Made by a program: the position numbers and the translations under genes
Shown here: positions 18,078 through 25,130 of the stretch, one piece after another
Numbering within the stretch: position 1 is the first letter of the stretch
How the letters are laid out: each line of letters starts with the position of its first letter
Assembly: GCA_002238445.1 (NCBI GenBank)
Contig: MPML01000046.1
Location: 1 to 37,687 of the forward strand
Source: Caldilineaceae bacterium bin5
Lineage (GTDB): Bacteria; Chloroflexota; Anaerolineae; Caldilineales; Caldilineaceae
DNA length: 37,687 nt
Reading direction: 5' to 3'
The notes under the pieces: model-generated
Told to the model about the DNA's origin: nothing
Databases searched by the model: none
What the model saw: the letters and a program-made list of their open reading frames with translations, nothing else

Positions 18078-18362
18078 GTAACTACTCAGCCGCAACTGAT
18101 TCGCAACCCTGAGCGAGGCGAGCAAAGGTGTCCTTTCTCCCCTCATTGTTGTATTTTGGGCGGTCGGCCGCAAGCGGCCTCCCTTGTGCAGGGGCTGCGC
18201 CCCCGCAACGCCCCCTACAAAAACATGCCTCACCGACCGTGTGCCTTCTTCGCAACCTGTCGGCTGGCGAGCCTGGCGGCGGCTGTACACCAGTTGCGTC
18301 ACCAGGAGCCTGAATGGTTCCAAGGATGACTGGCTGGTCAGGTACTGTGGCTTAGTAGTTAC
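18078..18362 (+). mobile_element. Complete IS66-like miniature element (MITE)
   Basis: A 285-bp non-coding element bounded by terminal inverted repeats GTAACTACTCAGCC (18078-18091) and GGCTTAGTAGTTAC (18349-18362), 13 of 14 positions matching. It is flanked by a perfect 8-bp direct repeat TCGTAATC (18070-18077 and 18363-18370). Ends beginning GTAA with 8-bp target duplications are the known hallmark of the IS66 family, so it is probably mobilised by an IS66 transposase in trans (inference). The core at 18158-18216 carries a GGCCGC-AA-GCGGCC hairpin. It was inserted between the metallochaperone gene and the CobW-like fragment. Confidence 0.8.
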
Positions 18363-18369
18363 TCGTAAT

Positions 18370-18561
18370 CTATGATGTGCCGGGCAGCCGCTGGCGCAGC
18401 CATTCAATGACGCTGCGCGAGATATATTCCCGTTCTGATTTCGGAGCCTTGACTGCCACAGAGGTTTCCATGCGCCGGATGTAATCCCGCACCGATTGAA
18501 GCTGTACCGCATTCACCGGATCGACTTTATTTAAGATGACGATATCCGCCATGCCAATCTG
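18370..18561 (-). pseudogene. COG0523/CobW-like GTPase fragment
   Basis: Codons for QIGMADIVILNKVDPVN align with the NKxD region of the intact neighbour (QIAVADIVVLNKVDLVT). A TAG lies directly before this segment in frame, no Walker A region is present, and the tail (SEREYISRSVIEWLRQRL) ends within about 40 residues. It is thus an internal or C-terminal relic. The downstream terminus coincides with the target duplication of the miniature element. It shows that a second G3E GTPase once stood here. Confidence 0.6.
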
Positions 18562-18622
18562 CTATCGCATTACTCTTGCCTGCCAAGGCCCAGCCGCAGG
18601 CCAGTGCAGGTCGAAAGTTTCG

Positions 18623-18637
18623 TTAGTTTGATGTCAT
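18623..18637 (-). pseudogene. Possible truncated start of AbiEii partner
   Basis: The abiEi stop overlaps an ATG (ATGA), the usual coupling of AbiEi to its toxin gene. Only MTSN follows before TAA, and no nucleotidyltransferase is encoded afterwards. This is read as the surviving start of a deleted abiEii, though four codons cannot prove it. Confidence 0.25.
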
Positions 18638-19236
18638 AGCATTCCTGAGTCCAGTATGGCTCTGAGGCTGCGCGAGGGCAACTCCTCAAGCGTGCGCCTC
18701 AGAGCCGCCGTGGTCACCTTCCCGTCCTGCAGCGCCTCCCGCAGCGCCTCCAACGCCGCCTCTCTCCCGATCAGGCGCTGGAACCGGAAACAGTCGACGA
18801 CGGTGCGGGCCGGTGACGTGATGCGAGCCGGCACGCCTTCAAATTTTATCTCCTGGACGCCACAGGTCCAGGCCGCGCCGCTGAAGCGGATCAGACGAAC
18901 CCCCAAATCAGTCAGCACAGGCGGCTTTGCCTTGTATGGAATGGCAATCCAGACCTGGTGCGGAAGCTGTGTGCCGATGTCGTGCACCTGTAGCGCCGAA
19001 AGAAGGCAGACGATGGCGTTGGGAACGCGGGCACAAACGAAGGCCATCGAGTAACTTTCGGTAAGCTCTGCGGCGGCAAGACGGTAGAGGCCCCAGCCGA
19101 CGCGCTCGACAGCTTCGTCCCTCTCTAATTTTCGCAGCCTGTGGTAGGGGATTCCCAGCGGCTCCAGCTGGCTGGGGCGGAAGAAATTGCCGATGCCGGC
19201 GTCATGAAGGATCTCTTCACTGAGTTCAACGGTCAC
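18634..19236 (-). CDS. AbiEi-type antitoxin / transcriptional regulator (orphan)
   Basis: A 200-aa protein of the AbiEi (type IV toxin-antitoxin) family. The N-terminal winged helix (about 1-60, FFRPSQLEPLGIPYHRLRKLERDEAVERVGWGLY) should bind DNA. The remainder shows the family pattern: ICLLSALQVHDIGTQLPHQVWIAIP, then VPARITSPARTVVDCFRF and a final helical part. The start is a GTG at 19236 with GGGGTGG seven bases upstream. A consensus promoter and a 10-bp-arm palindrome lie directly upstream (19281-19343), consistent with autoregulation. The expected toxin AbiEii (nucleotidyltransferase) is missing downstream, so the gene is an orphan, possibly kept as a repressor or simply a survivor of deletion. 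Confidence 0.82.
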   Translation of the reverse strand: MTVELSEEILHDAGIGNFFRPSQLEPLGIPYHRLRKLERDEAVERVGWGLYRLAAAELTESYSMAFVCARVPNAIVCLLSALQVHDIGTQLPHQVWIAIPYKAKPPVLTDLGVRLIRFSGAAWTCGVQEIKFEGVPARITSPARTVVDCFRFQRLIGREAALEALREALQDGKVTTAALRRTLEELPSRSLRAILDSGML

Positions 19237-19280
19237 TGCGCGCCACCCCTTTCGGCCCCCCTGTCATGGCAAGAGTCGCT

Positions 19281-19343
19281 ATTGTACAGGACCGCAATAT
19301 CGTTGTCAATTTAGGTCGGTATAGTAATACAACATACCGACCT
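19281..19343 (-). promoter_or_regulatory. abiEi promoter and operator palindrome
   Basis: Minus strand: TTGACA (19304-19309), exactly 17 bases, TACAAT (19281-19286), close to the sigma70 consensus. Directly upstream is a perfect inverted repeat AGGTCGGTAT/ATACCGACCT with an 11-base spacer (19313-19322 and 19334-19343). AbiEi proteins are known to repress their own operons by binding inverted repeats, so this is the likely operator. Confidence 0.7.
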
Positions 19344-19366
19344 TTTTCAATTGAGTGATGCAGGAA

Positions 19367-19525
19367 TCACTGTGCAGATGCCGGGGCCGTCACTTCACCC
19401 AGCATCCGGACGATTTCCTCTTCAATCTCCCTGATGTCGCGATCGATCTCCTCCAGCGCACGCGGCGGGTCATAGCGGTTGAAATTGATCTCGTAGCCAA
19501 CGACGCCCACCTGCCCATCCCCGGC
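19367..19525 (-). pseudogene. hsdM: HsdM (type I methyltransferase) C-terminal remnant
   Basis: In the minus-strand frame ending at TGA 19367-19369 the sequence reads VGYEINFNRYDPPRALEEI followed by DRDIREIEEEIVRMLGEV. This is the characteristic C-terminus of type I restriction-modification N-6 adenine methyltransferases (VGYEINFNR..PPRPL.EI, then a coiled helix). Only about 45 codons survive. The upstream side joins, in a different frame, the truncated CBM-like pseudogene at about 19515-19525. It lies immediately upstream of the abiEi promoter. The match is by recognition, without a database search. Confidence 0.65.
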
Positions 19526-20175
19526 GTCGCGTCCGGTTCACAGGCCACCAGGCTGACTTCGTCCAGATAGAGCGCGGTGCGGCCGCCACCGTCGTTATGC
19601 ACGCCGAACTTGATGCGCAGCGTGCGCCCGCGGAAATGGGTCAGATCGATCTGTTCGAACTGCCACGACTGCTCGTTGGAGAGCCGCGCCCACGGCTGCG
19701 CCAGGCGTACGCCGGTTTTCGCTTAATTGATGTTAAGCAGCTGCATGTTGCTGCCGGGCGTATCTTCATGGCTCGCCCAGTAGTGGAAGCTGAGCGTGAA
19801 ATGCTGGGCCGAGTCGGGCAGCGCAATGTCCTGGTAGAGTGTGTCGCTGGCCTCCAGGTTGGCGCTGTCTACGAACCCCAGCCGCTGCGAGCGCTGGCCC
19901 GCCTGCACCCTCGCAGTGGAGTAGCTCGGCGGCACGGCAGTGCCCGCCAGGCCCCATTGCAGGTCGGTCTCTTCGAAACCTCCGTAGATGATCAGGTCGC
20001 TGCAACCGTCAGGCGAGAGATGGGCCTCGCTTGCTTCATCATCACCGGGAGCGAGGGGCGGCCCCTGCTCCCTCGTCGTCGCCGTTCCCTGCCACAGGAC
20101 CATCGCAACCGCCAGCAGCGTGCAGAGAGAAACAAATCCCCGCGATTCCCGCACTTTTTTCATCACGCCTTGCAT
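19521..20175 (-). pseudogene. Truncated paralogue of CBM-like secreted protein
   Basis: Closely similar to the first half of the gene at 14150-15793: same start context, signal peptide (LCTLLAVAMVLWQ), APGDDEASEAHLSPDGCS and the first CBM-like module to ACEPDATP. An in-frame TAA at about 19723 replaces the Glu codon in LLNIYEATTG (here LLNIN-stop-AKTG), after which homology continues in frame. The second module, linker and anchor are gone, replaced by the HsdM remnant. Promoter and leader are conserved. This is a segmental duplication later inactivated. Confidence 0.8.
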
Positions 20176-20218
20176 TCTGTCCACCTGAATATCGCACTGC
20201 CGCGGCACGAAGGTACTT

Positions 20219-20269
20219 CCTGTCTATGACAGGATCCCAATTGTAGTACGGGCCTCAGATCAAAGACAA
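20219..20269 (-). promoter_or_regulatory. Promoter and hairpin of CBM-like pseudogene
   Basis: Minus strand TTGTCT (20264-20269), 18-base spacer, TACAAT (20240-20245), then hairpin CCTGTC/GACAGG (20219-20233). It is positionally equivalent to the signals before the intact paralogue at 15832-15887, but with both stem arms changed in step. Confidence 0.5.
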
Positions 20270-20363
20270 TGGCTTCACCGCCGGGGCGCAACCCAGATTT
20301 AGGGGCGTCCAAACCAGCTGATCCAGAAGTACAGAGAAGATGTCCAACAGCAGTCGAAGATTT

Positions 20364-20382
20364 CCCCCATTTTGGACTGCAC
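20364..20382 (+). repeat. 19-bp direct repeat, left copy
   Basis: CCCCCATTTTGGACTGCAC, identical to 25789-25807 and in the same orientation. The pair brackets 5.4 kb of accessory genes. It could be a recombination site or the relic ends of an insertion element. Confidence 0.6.
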
Positions 20383-20400
20383 CCCTCCCTTAAGGGTGAG

Positions 20401-20429
20401 TTGATATCAAGACGCACAGGGAATAGAAT
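20401..20429 (+). promoter_or_regulatory. Sigma70-like promoter
   Basis: TTGATA (20401-20406), 17-base spacer, TAGAAT (20424-20429). Predicted transcription begins near 20436, giving a leader of about 78 bases to the gene at 20514. Confidence 0.55.
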
Positions 20430-20459
20430 AGGTTGGCTGGAAAATTCCGTGAAAAAGTA

Positions 20460-20477
20460 GATTGCCCCCCGGCAATC
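20460..20477 (+). promoter_or_regulatory. Perfect leader hairpin
   Basis: GATTGCC-CCCC-GGCAATC, a 7-bp perfect stem with a tetraloop, between the promoter at 20401 and the ribosome site at about 20503. There is no U-tract, so it is not a classical terminator; an operator or mRNA structural role is possible. Confidence 0.4.
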
Positions 20478-20513
20478 GGGTCGGCAGATAACATCAGATA
20501 GAGGAGATATACA

Positions 20514-21170
20514 ATGAACACGACTGAACGAGTGAATGTGGAGGCGATGCAGCGAGGGCTTGAGCTGTATCATGATGTATCGTTGCGCGGCCGCCTTCGA
20601 GCTATTTCTCATCCCGACACTCAGTTCGGAGCGGAGTTTCAGGGCTGCCGGCGTTGTGAGCAGAAGAGGACGGATCCTGCCCCTGACTATGATCCCGAAC
20701 GGCAAAAGTATCCTGTTCCCAATCCTGAACTATGGGAAGACGATTCCGATCCTTGGAAAGACGATCCCGAACTGGCGCGTTTGCGAGCGGCGATAGATGC
20801 CCGCTACGCGGCTTTGTTCGTGAAGCCCGATGGCTCGCTCTTGCCGGTGGACGAATGCTACCCGCAGGACGATAATTGGGCGGAGGGTTCATACGGTTTT
20901 TGCGATGCGTGTCGGTCTGAATGGGACGAGATGGAGCGGTACTGGGCCGATCCTGGTGTGCTGGCCAGCCTGTGGTTGGAGGCGACTCGGCGTCTGGAGT
21001 ATTTACTCGGTATCAGCGACTATGAGGTATGGGGAGACGACCGGGTTCGTAAGGAGCAGCGCGAATGGCGGGAGCGGTTGATTGCGCGCGCCCACAGCGG
21101 CGAAACGCTGGCGGAATCGTGGAGGCGTGAGAAACGGGAGAGCGCTAGGGAACAAAGGCAGCGGAACTGA
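20514..21170 (+). CDS. Hypothetical Cys-pair protein
   Basis: A 218-aa protein with no recognised family. A good GAGGAG ribosome site precedes the ATG, and a promoter lies upstream. Two CxxC pairs (GCRRCEQ near residue 45, FCDACRSEW near 135) could together bind one zinc ion. Between them is an acidic, Pro/Asp-rich part (DPERQKYPVPNPELWEDD). The C-terminal third is a charged, Arg/Glu-rich helix (REWRERLIARAHSGETLAESWRREKRESARE). Real-gene evidence is the start signals and skewed composition. It stands alone between two decayed loci, inside the segment bounded by 19-bp repeats, and is probably accessory cargo. Confidence 0.65.
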   Translation: MNTTERVNVEAMQRGLELYHDVSLRGRLRAISHPDTQFGAEFQGCRRCEQKRTDPAPDYDPERQKYPVPNPELWEDDSDPWKDDPELARLRAAIDARYAALFVKPDGSLLPVDECYPQDDNWAEGSYGFCDACRSEWDEMERYWADPGVLASLWLEATRRLEYLLGISDYEVWGDDRVRKEQREWRERLIARAHSGETLAESWRREKRESAREQRQRN

Positions 21171-21325
21171 GCCGACGCCGGCGCGCGGCCGGCCCATATC
21201 CTCGCAGGCTACGACGATCAGCCGGAATACCCTCCTGCTAGCTCAAAAAGGCCGACATGCCGCTCGACCAGCATGTCGACAGGACTTCCCTATCCAATTA
21301 CAGAACGCAGATGCGCTGTCGCTAA

Positions 21326-21564
21326 AGACTGACGCTGGGCGGTATCCCCGCAGAAGCGTTCAACTATCGGCCGGCGTTGGAGTGGGCGGTTGACCAGAAC
21401 CTTGTGAAGACAGACGAAGCGGGAATGTGAGTGAATCGAATAGGCAGGACGATGCTCAGTATACGTTGCGGTCGACTGGGAAGGCGAACCGTGTGCGTTT
21501 GGAGACGGTGGAGATTGTGGAGGAGTTGCCGGAGGTGGGGGCGGATGAAGCGATTGGAGGTTGA
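21326..21564 (+). pseudogene. Type ISP / helicase-type restriction enzyme C-terminal remnant
   Basis: Frame 1 reads LTLGGIPAEAFNYRPALEW, then AVDQNLVKTDEAG and stops at 21428. A one-base shift restores SESNRQDDAQYTLRS, then NRVRLETVEIVEELPEV to the stop at 21562-21564. Together these match the conserved C-terminus of large DEAD/DEAH-helicase restriction-modification proteins (LGGIPPEAFEYRLGNRSALEW...VIDQY.VKTDKRSGI..DPNR.DDP.YIV...ETV.IV). Recognised by eye, without a search. The rest of the protein is missing; 21171-21325 shows no convincing homology. The terminal stop lies 60 bases before the two-gene unit. Confidence 0.65.
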
Positions 21565-21580
21565 TCGGCTGGTGTATAAT
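21554..21580 (+). promoter_or_regulatory. Candidate promoter of the two-gene unit
   Basis: A perfect TATAAT (21575-21580) with only a weak, short-spaced -35 (TTGGAG, 15 bases upstream). It overlaps the end of the restriction-enzyme remnant and would give a leader of about 37 bases to the ATG at 21624. Confidence 0.4.
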
Positions 21581-21623
21581 CCGTACATACTGAACGGCTA
21601 AGAAGTGAGGTTCATCGAGAATT

Positions 21624-22136
21624 ATGGCAGATGAGTTGTTACTGCAACCGACAGGAAATGCGTCTTCAACGCCAGTGAGTTTGACTCCGGAACAGGAGGA
21701 GCTTTGCAGGCGCATGGACGAACTTTTTGTTCTGGATGGACTAAAGGCGCGCCCCTCTGATATGTTTAGGGGGGCGCTGTTGGTTATCGGAGATGGGAGC
21801 AACCCTGACAGGATTGCTCAAGCCGCCCACTCGTTGCGAGAAATCATTTTTCCTTTTCTAAGCAATCGGGTCAGAACATCACAAAGACACCGTTCTGCGA
21901 TCACGGATGTGGGACTTGGGAGAATGTATGGCGACTTAAGTCATATTGCACATCATGGCGCCATAGCGTCCAAGCGTCTGAAATACCCGAATCTAACGAG
22001 AGCAGACTTCGATAGGTTAAGGCAAGACTTTGAGCAATTAATGCGGAGAGCACTGATTCGGCCAACTGATCTGGACAGACAGATTGAACTGCATAGACAG
22101 ATTGATGAGTTTCTGAGCGGGGTTCTTCCTAAGTAA
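21624..22136 (+). CDS. HEPN-like small helical protein, unknown
   Basis: A 170-aa, probably all-helical protein. A conserved-looking core AQAAHSLREIIFPFL (66-79) is followed by GRMYGDLSHIAHHGA, in which R100-x6-H107 has the form of the HEPN ribonuclease motif Rx4-6H. A closing helix follows (ADFDRLRQDFEQLMRRAL) and then an amphipathic tail with repeated DRQIELHRQIDEFL. HEPN membership is an inference from motif and helix order. The ribosome site is weak (GAGG about 13 bases upstream). The next gene starts 24 bases after its stop, so the two form an operon. Codon use and G+C are visibly lower than in flanking core genes, suggesting horizontal acquisition. As the short partner of a large helical protein it could be a toxin-like effector. 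Confidence 0.75.
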   Translation: MADELLLQPTGNASSTPVSLTPEQEELCRRMDELFVLDGLKARPSDMFRGALLVIGDGSNPDRIAQAAHSLREIIFPFLSNRVRTSQRHRSAITDVGLGRMYGDLSHIAHHGAIASKRLKYPNLTRADFDRLRQDFEQLMRRALIRPTDLDRQIELHRQIDEFLSGVLPK

Positions 22137-22160
22137 ACTAAATGGACCGACTAGGCAACA

Positions 22161-25130
22161 ATGACTGAACAGGCTCTAACGCCAAGTGCTCTACCAAAGT
22201 TGAACAAAGAGCGACTCCAGGAACTCTTAGACGTAAATCTGGATGCACGGCGCTATTTCTACCACAAGGCCGATGAACGCTGGCTGGACTGGATTTGGCG
22301 AAACGGGTTTCTGAATGTCCTCAAAGAAGGAGATCCCTCTCTCGACGGGTTCAGAACACCTGAGCTTGGCTACCTATTGCGCATGGCGGAAAAGTCTCCG
22401 GCGCAGGTTGTGGATATTATGCTGGCGATTCCGATATCCATGGGTATGCGGAGTCAGGAGGTTGCTTACGGTTTCATGCGGATTTGCGGCGCGCTGCCGG
22501 CGGATCAGTTGGCGCGTGTGGTTGACAAGGTCAGGGCTGAGCGGTGGGTACCGCTGCTTGATTCAATATACAAGCAATCGGGCTTCGAGTATGAGGAGAT
22601 GCTTAAGACCCTCGCCGACGCCAACGACTCTGAGAGCTTCCTGATCCTTGCCGAGACCGTGCTGACTGTGCGTACAAGGGAAGAACTGGATGGGGCGGCC
22701 CGGTTTAACGATACTCCCTTTTACTTTGAATATCTTTCGCATACCAAAGTTTTCGCGCTTCTGACCGATGCGAAGGCTGAGTACGGGGAGCGCGCGTTGG
22801 GCCTAATGACAAGTAAATTGGCCGAGATTATGGCCGTTACCGATCAATTTCTACTCTTAGATGTAGATTTTTTCACTTTGGAACCGGGCCAGACTGACGG
22901 GTGGCAGGAAGATGTACGCGAACTGGCAGCTGCAGCCAAGACGCTGGCGGTTCGTCTGATCGGGGAACGGTGCGCCGAATCAGGAGACGTTAGAAGGATT
23001 TACAAGGAACATCTGGGCTCTTTGCCGGAAAGCAGTGTGATACGGCGGTTGCGTATGTTCGTTCTGAGCCTGTGCCCGCAACCGTTCAGGGAGGAACTCG
23101 AACAAGCTTTTTTCTCCCTGTTCGCGAAGGAGAATTATCACGACGAGATGGCCGGGTATTACTTCGTGATGTCCGGCGCCGAGTACCTGAAGGCACTGCG
23201 AGAAGGGTTTTCCGTAATGTCCGCAAGGGACAAGCTGGAATATGTGCAGCGGACTATAGAAACTTTCAAACACCCTTCCAGATTCAGAAACAGCGGATCC
23301 CGTCTACTTTCGATGATTCTGCCCTACCTCAACGAGAAACCTGCGTTGAAAAGAAAAGCCAAGGAAGCGGGCTTCCAGCTTGATCCGGATTATGAGCCTC
23401 GCCCAAGCATCAGTGGGGGGGGTGTCGAACTTGACACGATTACACCACAATCTCCCATCTCGCAGGGAGAGTTCGAGCAGTTGCCTATCGCCGAGATTGC
23501 CGCGAAACTCAGCCGTGCGTGGGCACCCGCGGAACTAAACTCGCAAAACAGTGAGGCTGATTTTTACAACCGAGTGAATGCAGAAGGCGTTGGCGATCAC
23601 CTGAAAAACGATATCCCTGGGCGGCTGCGCGAGTACGTCGAGAACGCCGGCCTGTTCTTTGCGCGCGGGGCGCTTGATCAACATTACACCTACGCATTCT
23701 TGATGGGCGTTCGGGAATCGATAAAGGATGATAGAGCGGCCGCTTCAGAGGTCGATTGGGGTGGCGTGATCGATCTTTTTCTTGACATCAAGGACTCTGG
23801 CGCGAAAGAGCCGTTTGAAGGAGGGCGAAGAGAGCCTGGCTGGTACGATTTCTGGCTTGCCAACTGGGATGCGGTTCACTCGGCTATGGCCGATGTTCTG
23901 CGTGAGTTGCTCACTGATCGGGATGGCTTTACGCCGATTGACTTTGGCAGATATCGCGCTCAGATACTGGAGATAACAGACTATCTGCTGTCATGTCCCG
24001 ATCCATTTCCGGCAGGCGAACAGGATGAAACGTCATCTACCAGCGATAGAGACTACAGTGTCAGGCAGCTTCATCAACTGGCCATAAACTCGATGCGCGG
24101 CAGGGCCTTTGAAGCATTTGTGCAGTTCTTCTTTCAGGATAGAAAAAAGTTCAGACCTGACGACGGAATCCAGATTTCTGATGATGTCAAGAGGTTGTAC
24201 GAACGCGTGTTGCAGAAAGAAGACAGCCGCGCGCTCATGTTTCTGTACGGACACTACCTGCCTTTCTTCTACTTCAGCGACAGGGACTGGATTCGAAAGT
24301 TACTACCGCGGATCTTTCCCCAGGAGCCGGCCCGGATGCATCTCTACACCGCGGCATGGGGAGGATTTCTGGCGCGAGGACTCTACGAAGAGATGTTCTT
24401 CGACCCTGCAATCCAAGCTCTCTATAAGCGCGGCATTGAACTGCCAGACGCCTCTGACTCGCCGGAAAGGCAAAACTACAGCGAACCTGGCGCGCGCCTC
24501 GCACAGCACCTTGCGCTTGCCTTCATGCACTACGAAGAGTTCGGCGTAAACCATCCACTGTTGGAGGCTTTCTGGATAAATGACAGTCCGACACAACACG
24601 CGCACTTTGTCAACTTTATTGGGCACCACTTTGTATTCGGAGAGAGTTCAGACCAGTTTTTTTCGGACCATCCTGAAAGCAAGAAGCGGTTGAAAGATTT
24701 CTGGGACCGGCTGCTCAATAGGGACGAGCAGCCGGGGGTGTACATGGAATTCGGCCCTTGGATTAATCTCAACAAAGGACTCTTCGAACCTACCTGGCTT
24801 GCCCGGCGGGTAAAGCAGACCCTCAAAAAGACCGACGGAATTCTGAACTGGGATGTTGAACTCGTCAAGGTAAGCCCGAGGCTGGCGCAAGCGGCACCAG
24901 AGGATATGCTGAAGATTGCCCGGCTCTATCTGCTTGTAGGTGGCGTTCAAGGCAAGAATCAGCAAGTATTGTGGCTTTTGGATTCGGACAATAAGTGGTT
25001 TGAAGTATTCGAAATCCTTTATCACAATCCAAGTACGAAGGTCGAAACGGAGGGTCTGATCAACAGGCTGGTTGGCGAAGGCGGGAGAGCGTTCTGGCCG
25101 TTGAAGCGGCTATTGGTTGAGAGTCAATAG
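22161..25130 (+). CDS. Large helical protein of unknown family (989 aa)
   Basis: A 989-aa soluble protein with no signal peptide, transmembrane segment, Walker A or nuclease motif that I can find. It appears almost wholly alpha-helical, with long Leu/Arg/Glu repeats suggesting a HEAT/TPR-like superhelix. A disordered stretch at about 410-440 (PRPSISGGGVELDTITPQ) splits it into two halves. In the C-terminal half, INSMRGRAFEAFVQFFF (about 641-657) and LYGHYLPFFYFSDRDWIRKLLPRIFP (about 694-720) recall the helical sensor domains of large STAND-type defence ATPases, but without the ATPase; that likeness is an impression. It is cotranscribed with the HEPN-like gene (24-base gap). Size and frame integrity argue that it is under selection. 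Confidence 0.85.
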   Translation: MTEQALTPSALPKLNKERLQELLDVNLDARRYFYHKADERWLDWIWRNGFLNVLKEGDPSLDGFRTPELGYLLRMAEKSPAQVVDIMLAIPISMGMRSQEVAYGFMRICGALPADQLARVVDKVRAERWVPLLDSIYKQSGFEYEEMLKTLADANDSESFLILAETVLTVRTREELDGAARFNDTPFYFEYLSHTKVFALLTDAKAEYGERALGLMTSKLAEIMAVTDQFLLLDVDFFTLEPGQTDGWQEDVRELAAAAKTLAVRLIGERCAESGDVRRIYKEHLGSLPESSVIRRLRMFVLSLCPQPFREELEQAFFSLFAKENYHDEMAGYYFVMSGAEYLKALREGFSVMSARDKLEYVQRTIETFKHPSRFRNSGSRLLSMILPYLNEKPALKRKAKEAGFQLDPDYEPRPSISGGGVELDTITPQSPISQGEFEQLPIAEIAAKLSRAWAPAELNSQNSEADFYNRVNAEGVGDHLKNDIPGRLREYVENAGLFFARGALDQHYTYAFLMGVRESIKDDRAAASEVDWGGVIDLFLDIKDSGAKEPFEGGRREPGWYDFWLANWDAVHSAMADVLRELLTDRDGFTPIDFGRYRAQILEITDYLLSCPDPFPAGEQDETSSTSDRDYSVRQLHQLAINSMRGRAFEAFVQFFFQDRKKFRPDDGIQISDDVKRLYERVLQKEDSRALMFLYGHYLPFFYFSDRDWIRKLLPRIFPQEPARMHLYTAAWGGFLARGLYEEMFFDPAIQALYKRGIELPDASDSPERQNYSEPGARLAQHLALAFMHYEEFGVNHPLLEAFWINDSPTQHAHFVNFIGHHFVFGESSDQFFSDHPESKKRLKDFWDRLLNRDEQPGVYMEFGPWINLNKGLFEPTWLARRVKQTLKKTDGILNWDVELVKVSPRLAQAAPEDMLKIARLYLLVGGVQGKNQQVLWLLDSDNKWFEVFEILYHNPSTKVETEGLINRLVGEGGRAFWPLKRLLVESQ

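Noticed and set aside
22161..25130. NTPase, nuclease or TIR domain in the 989-aa protein
   Set aside because: No GxxxxGKS/T, no DEK/PD-ExK-like cluster and no TIR signature were found on reading; only helical-repeat character can be supported.
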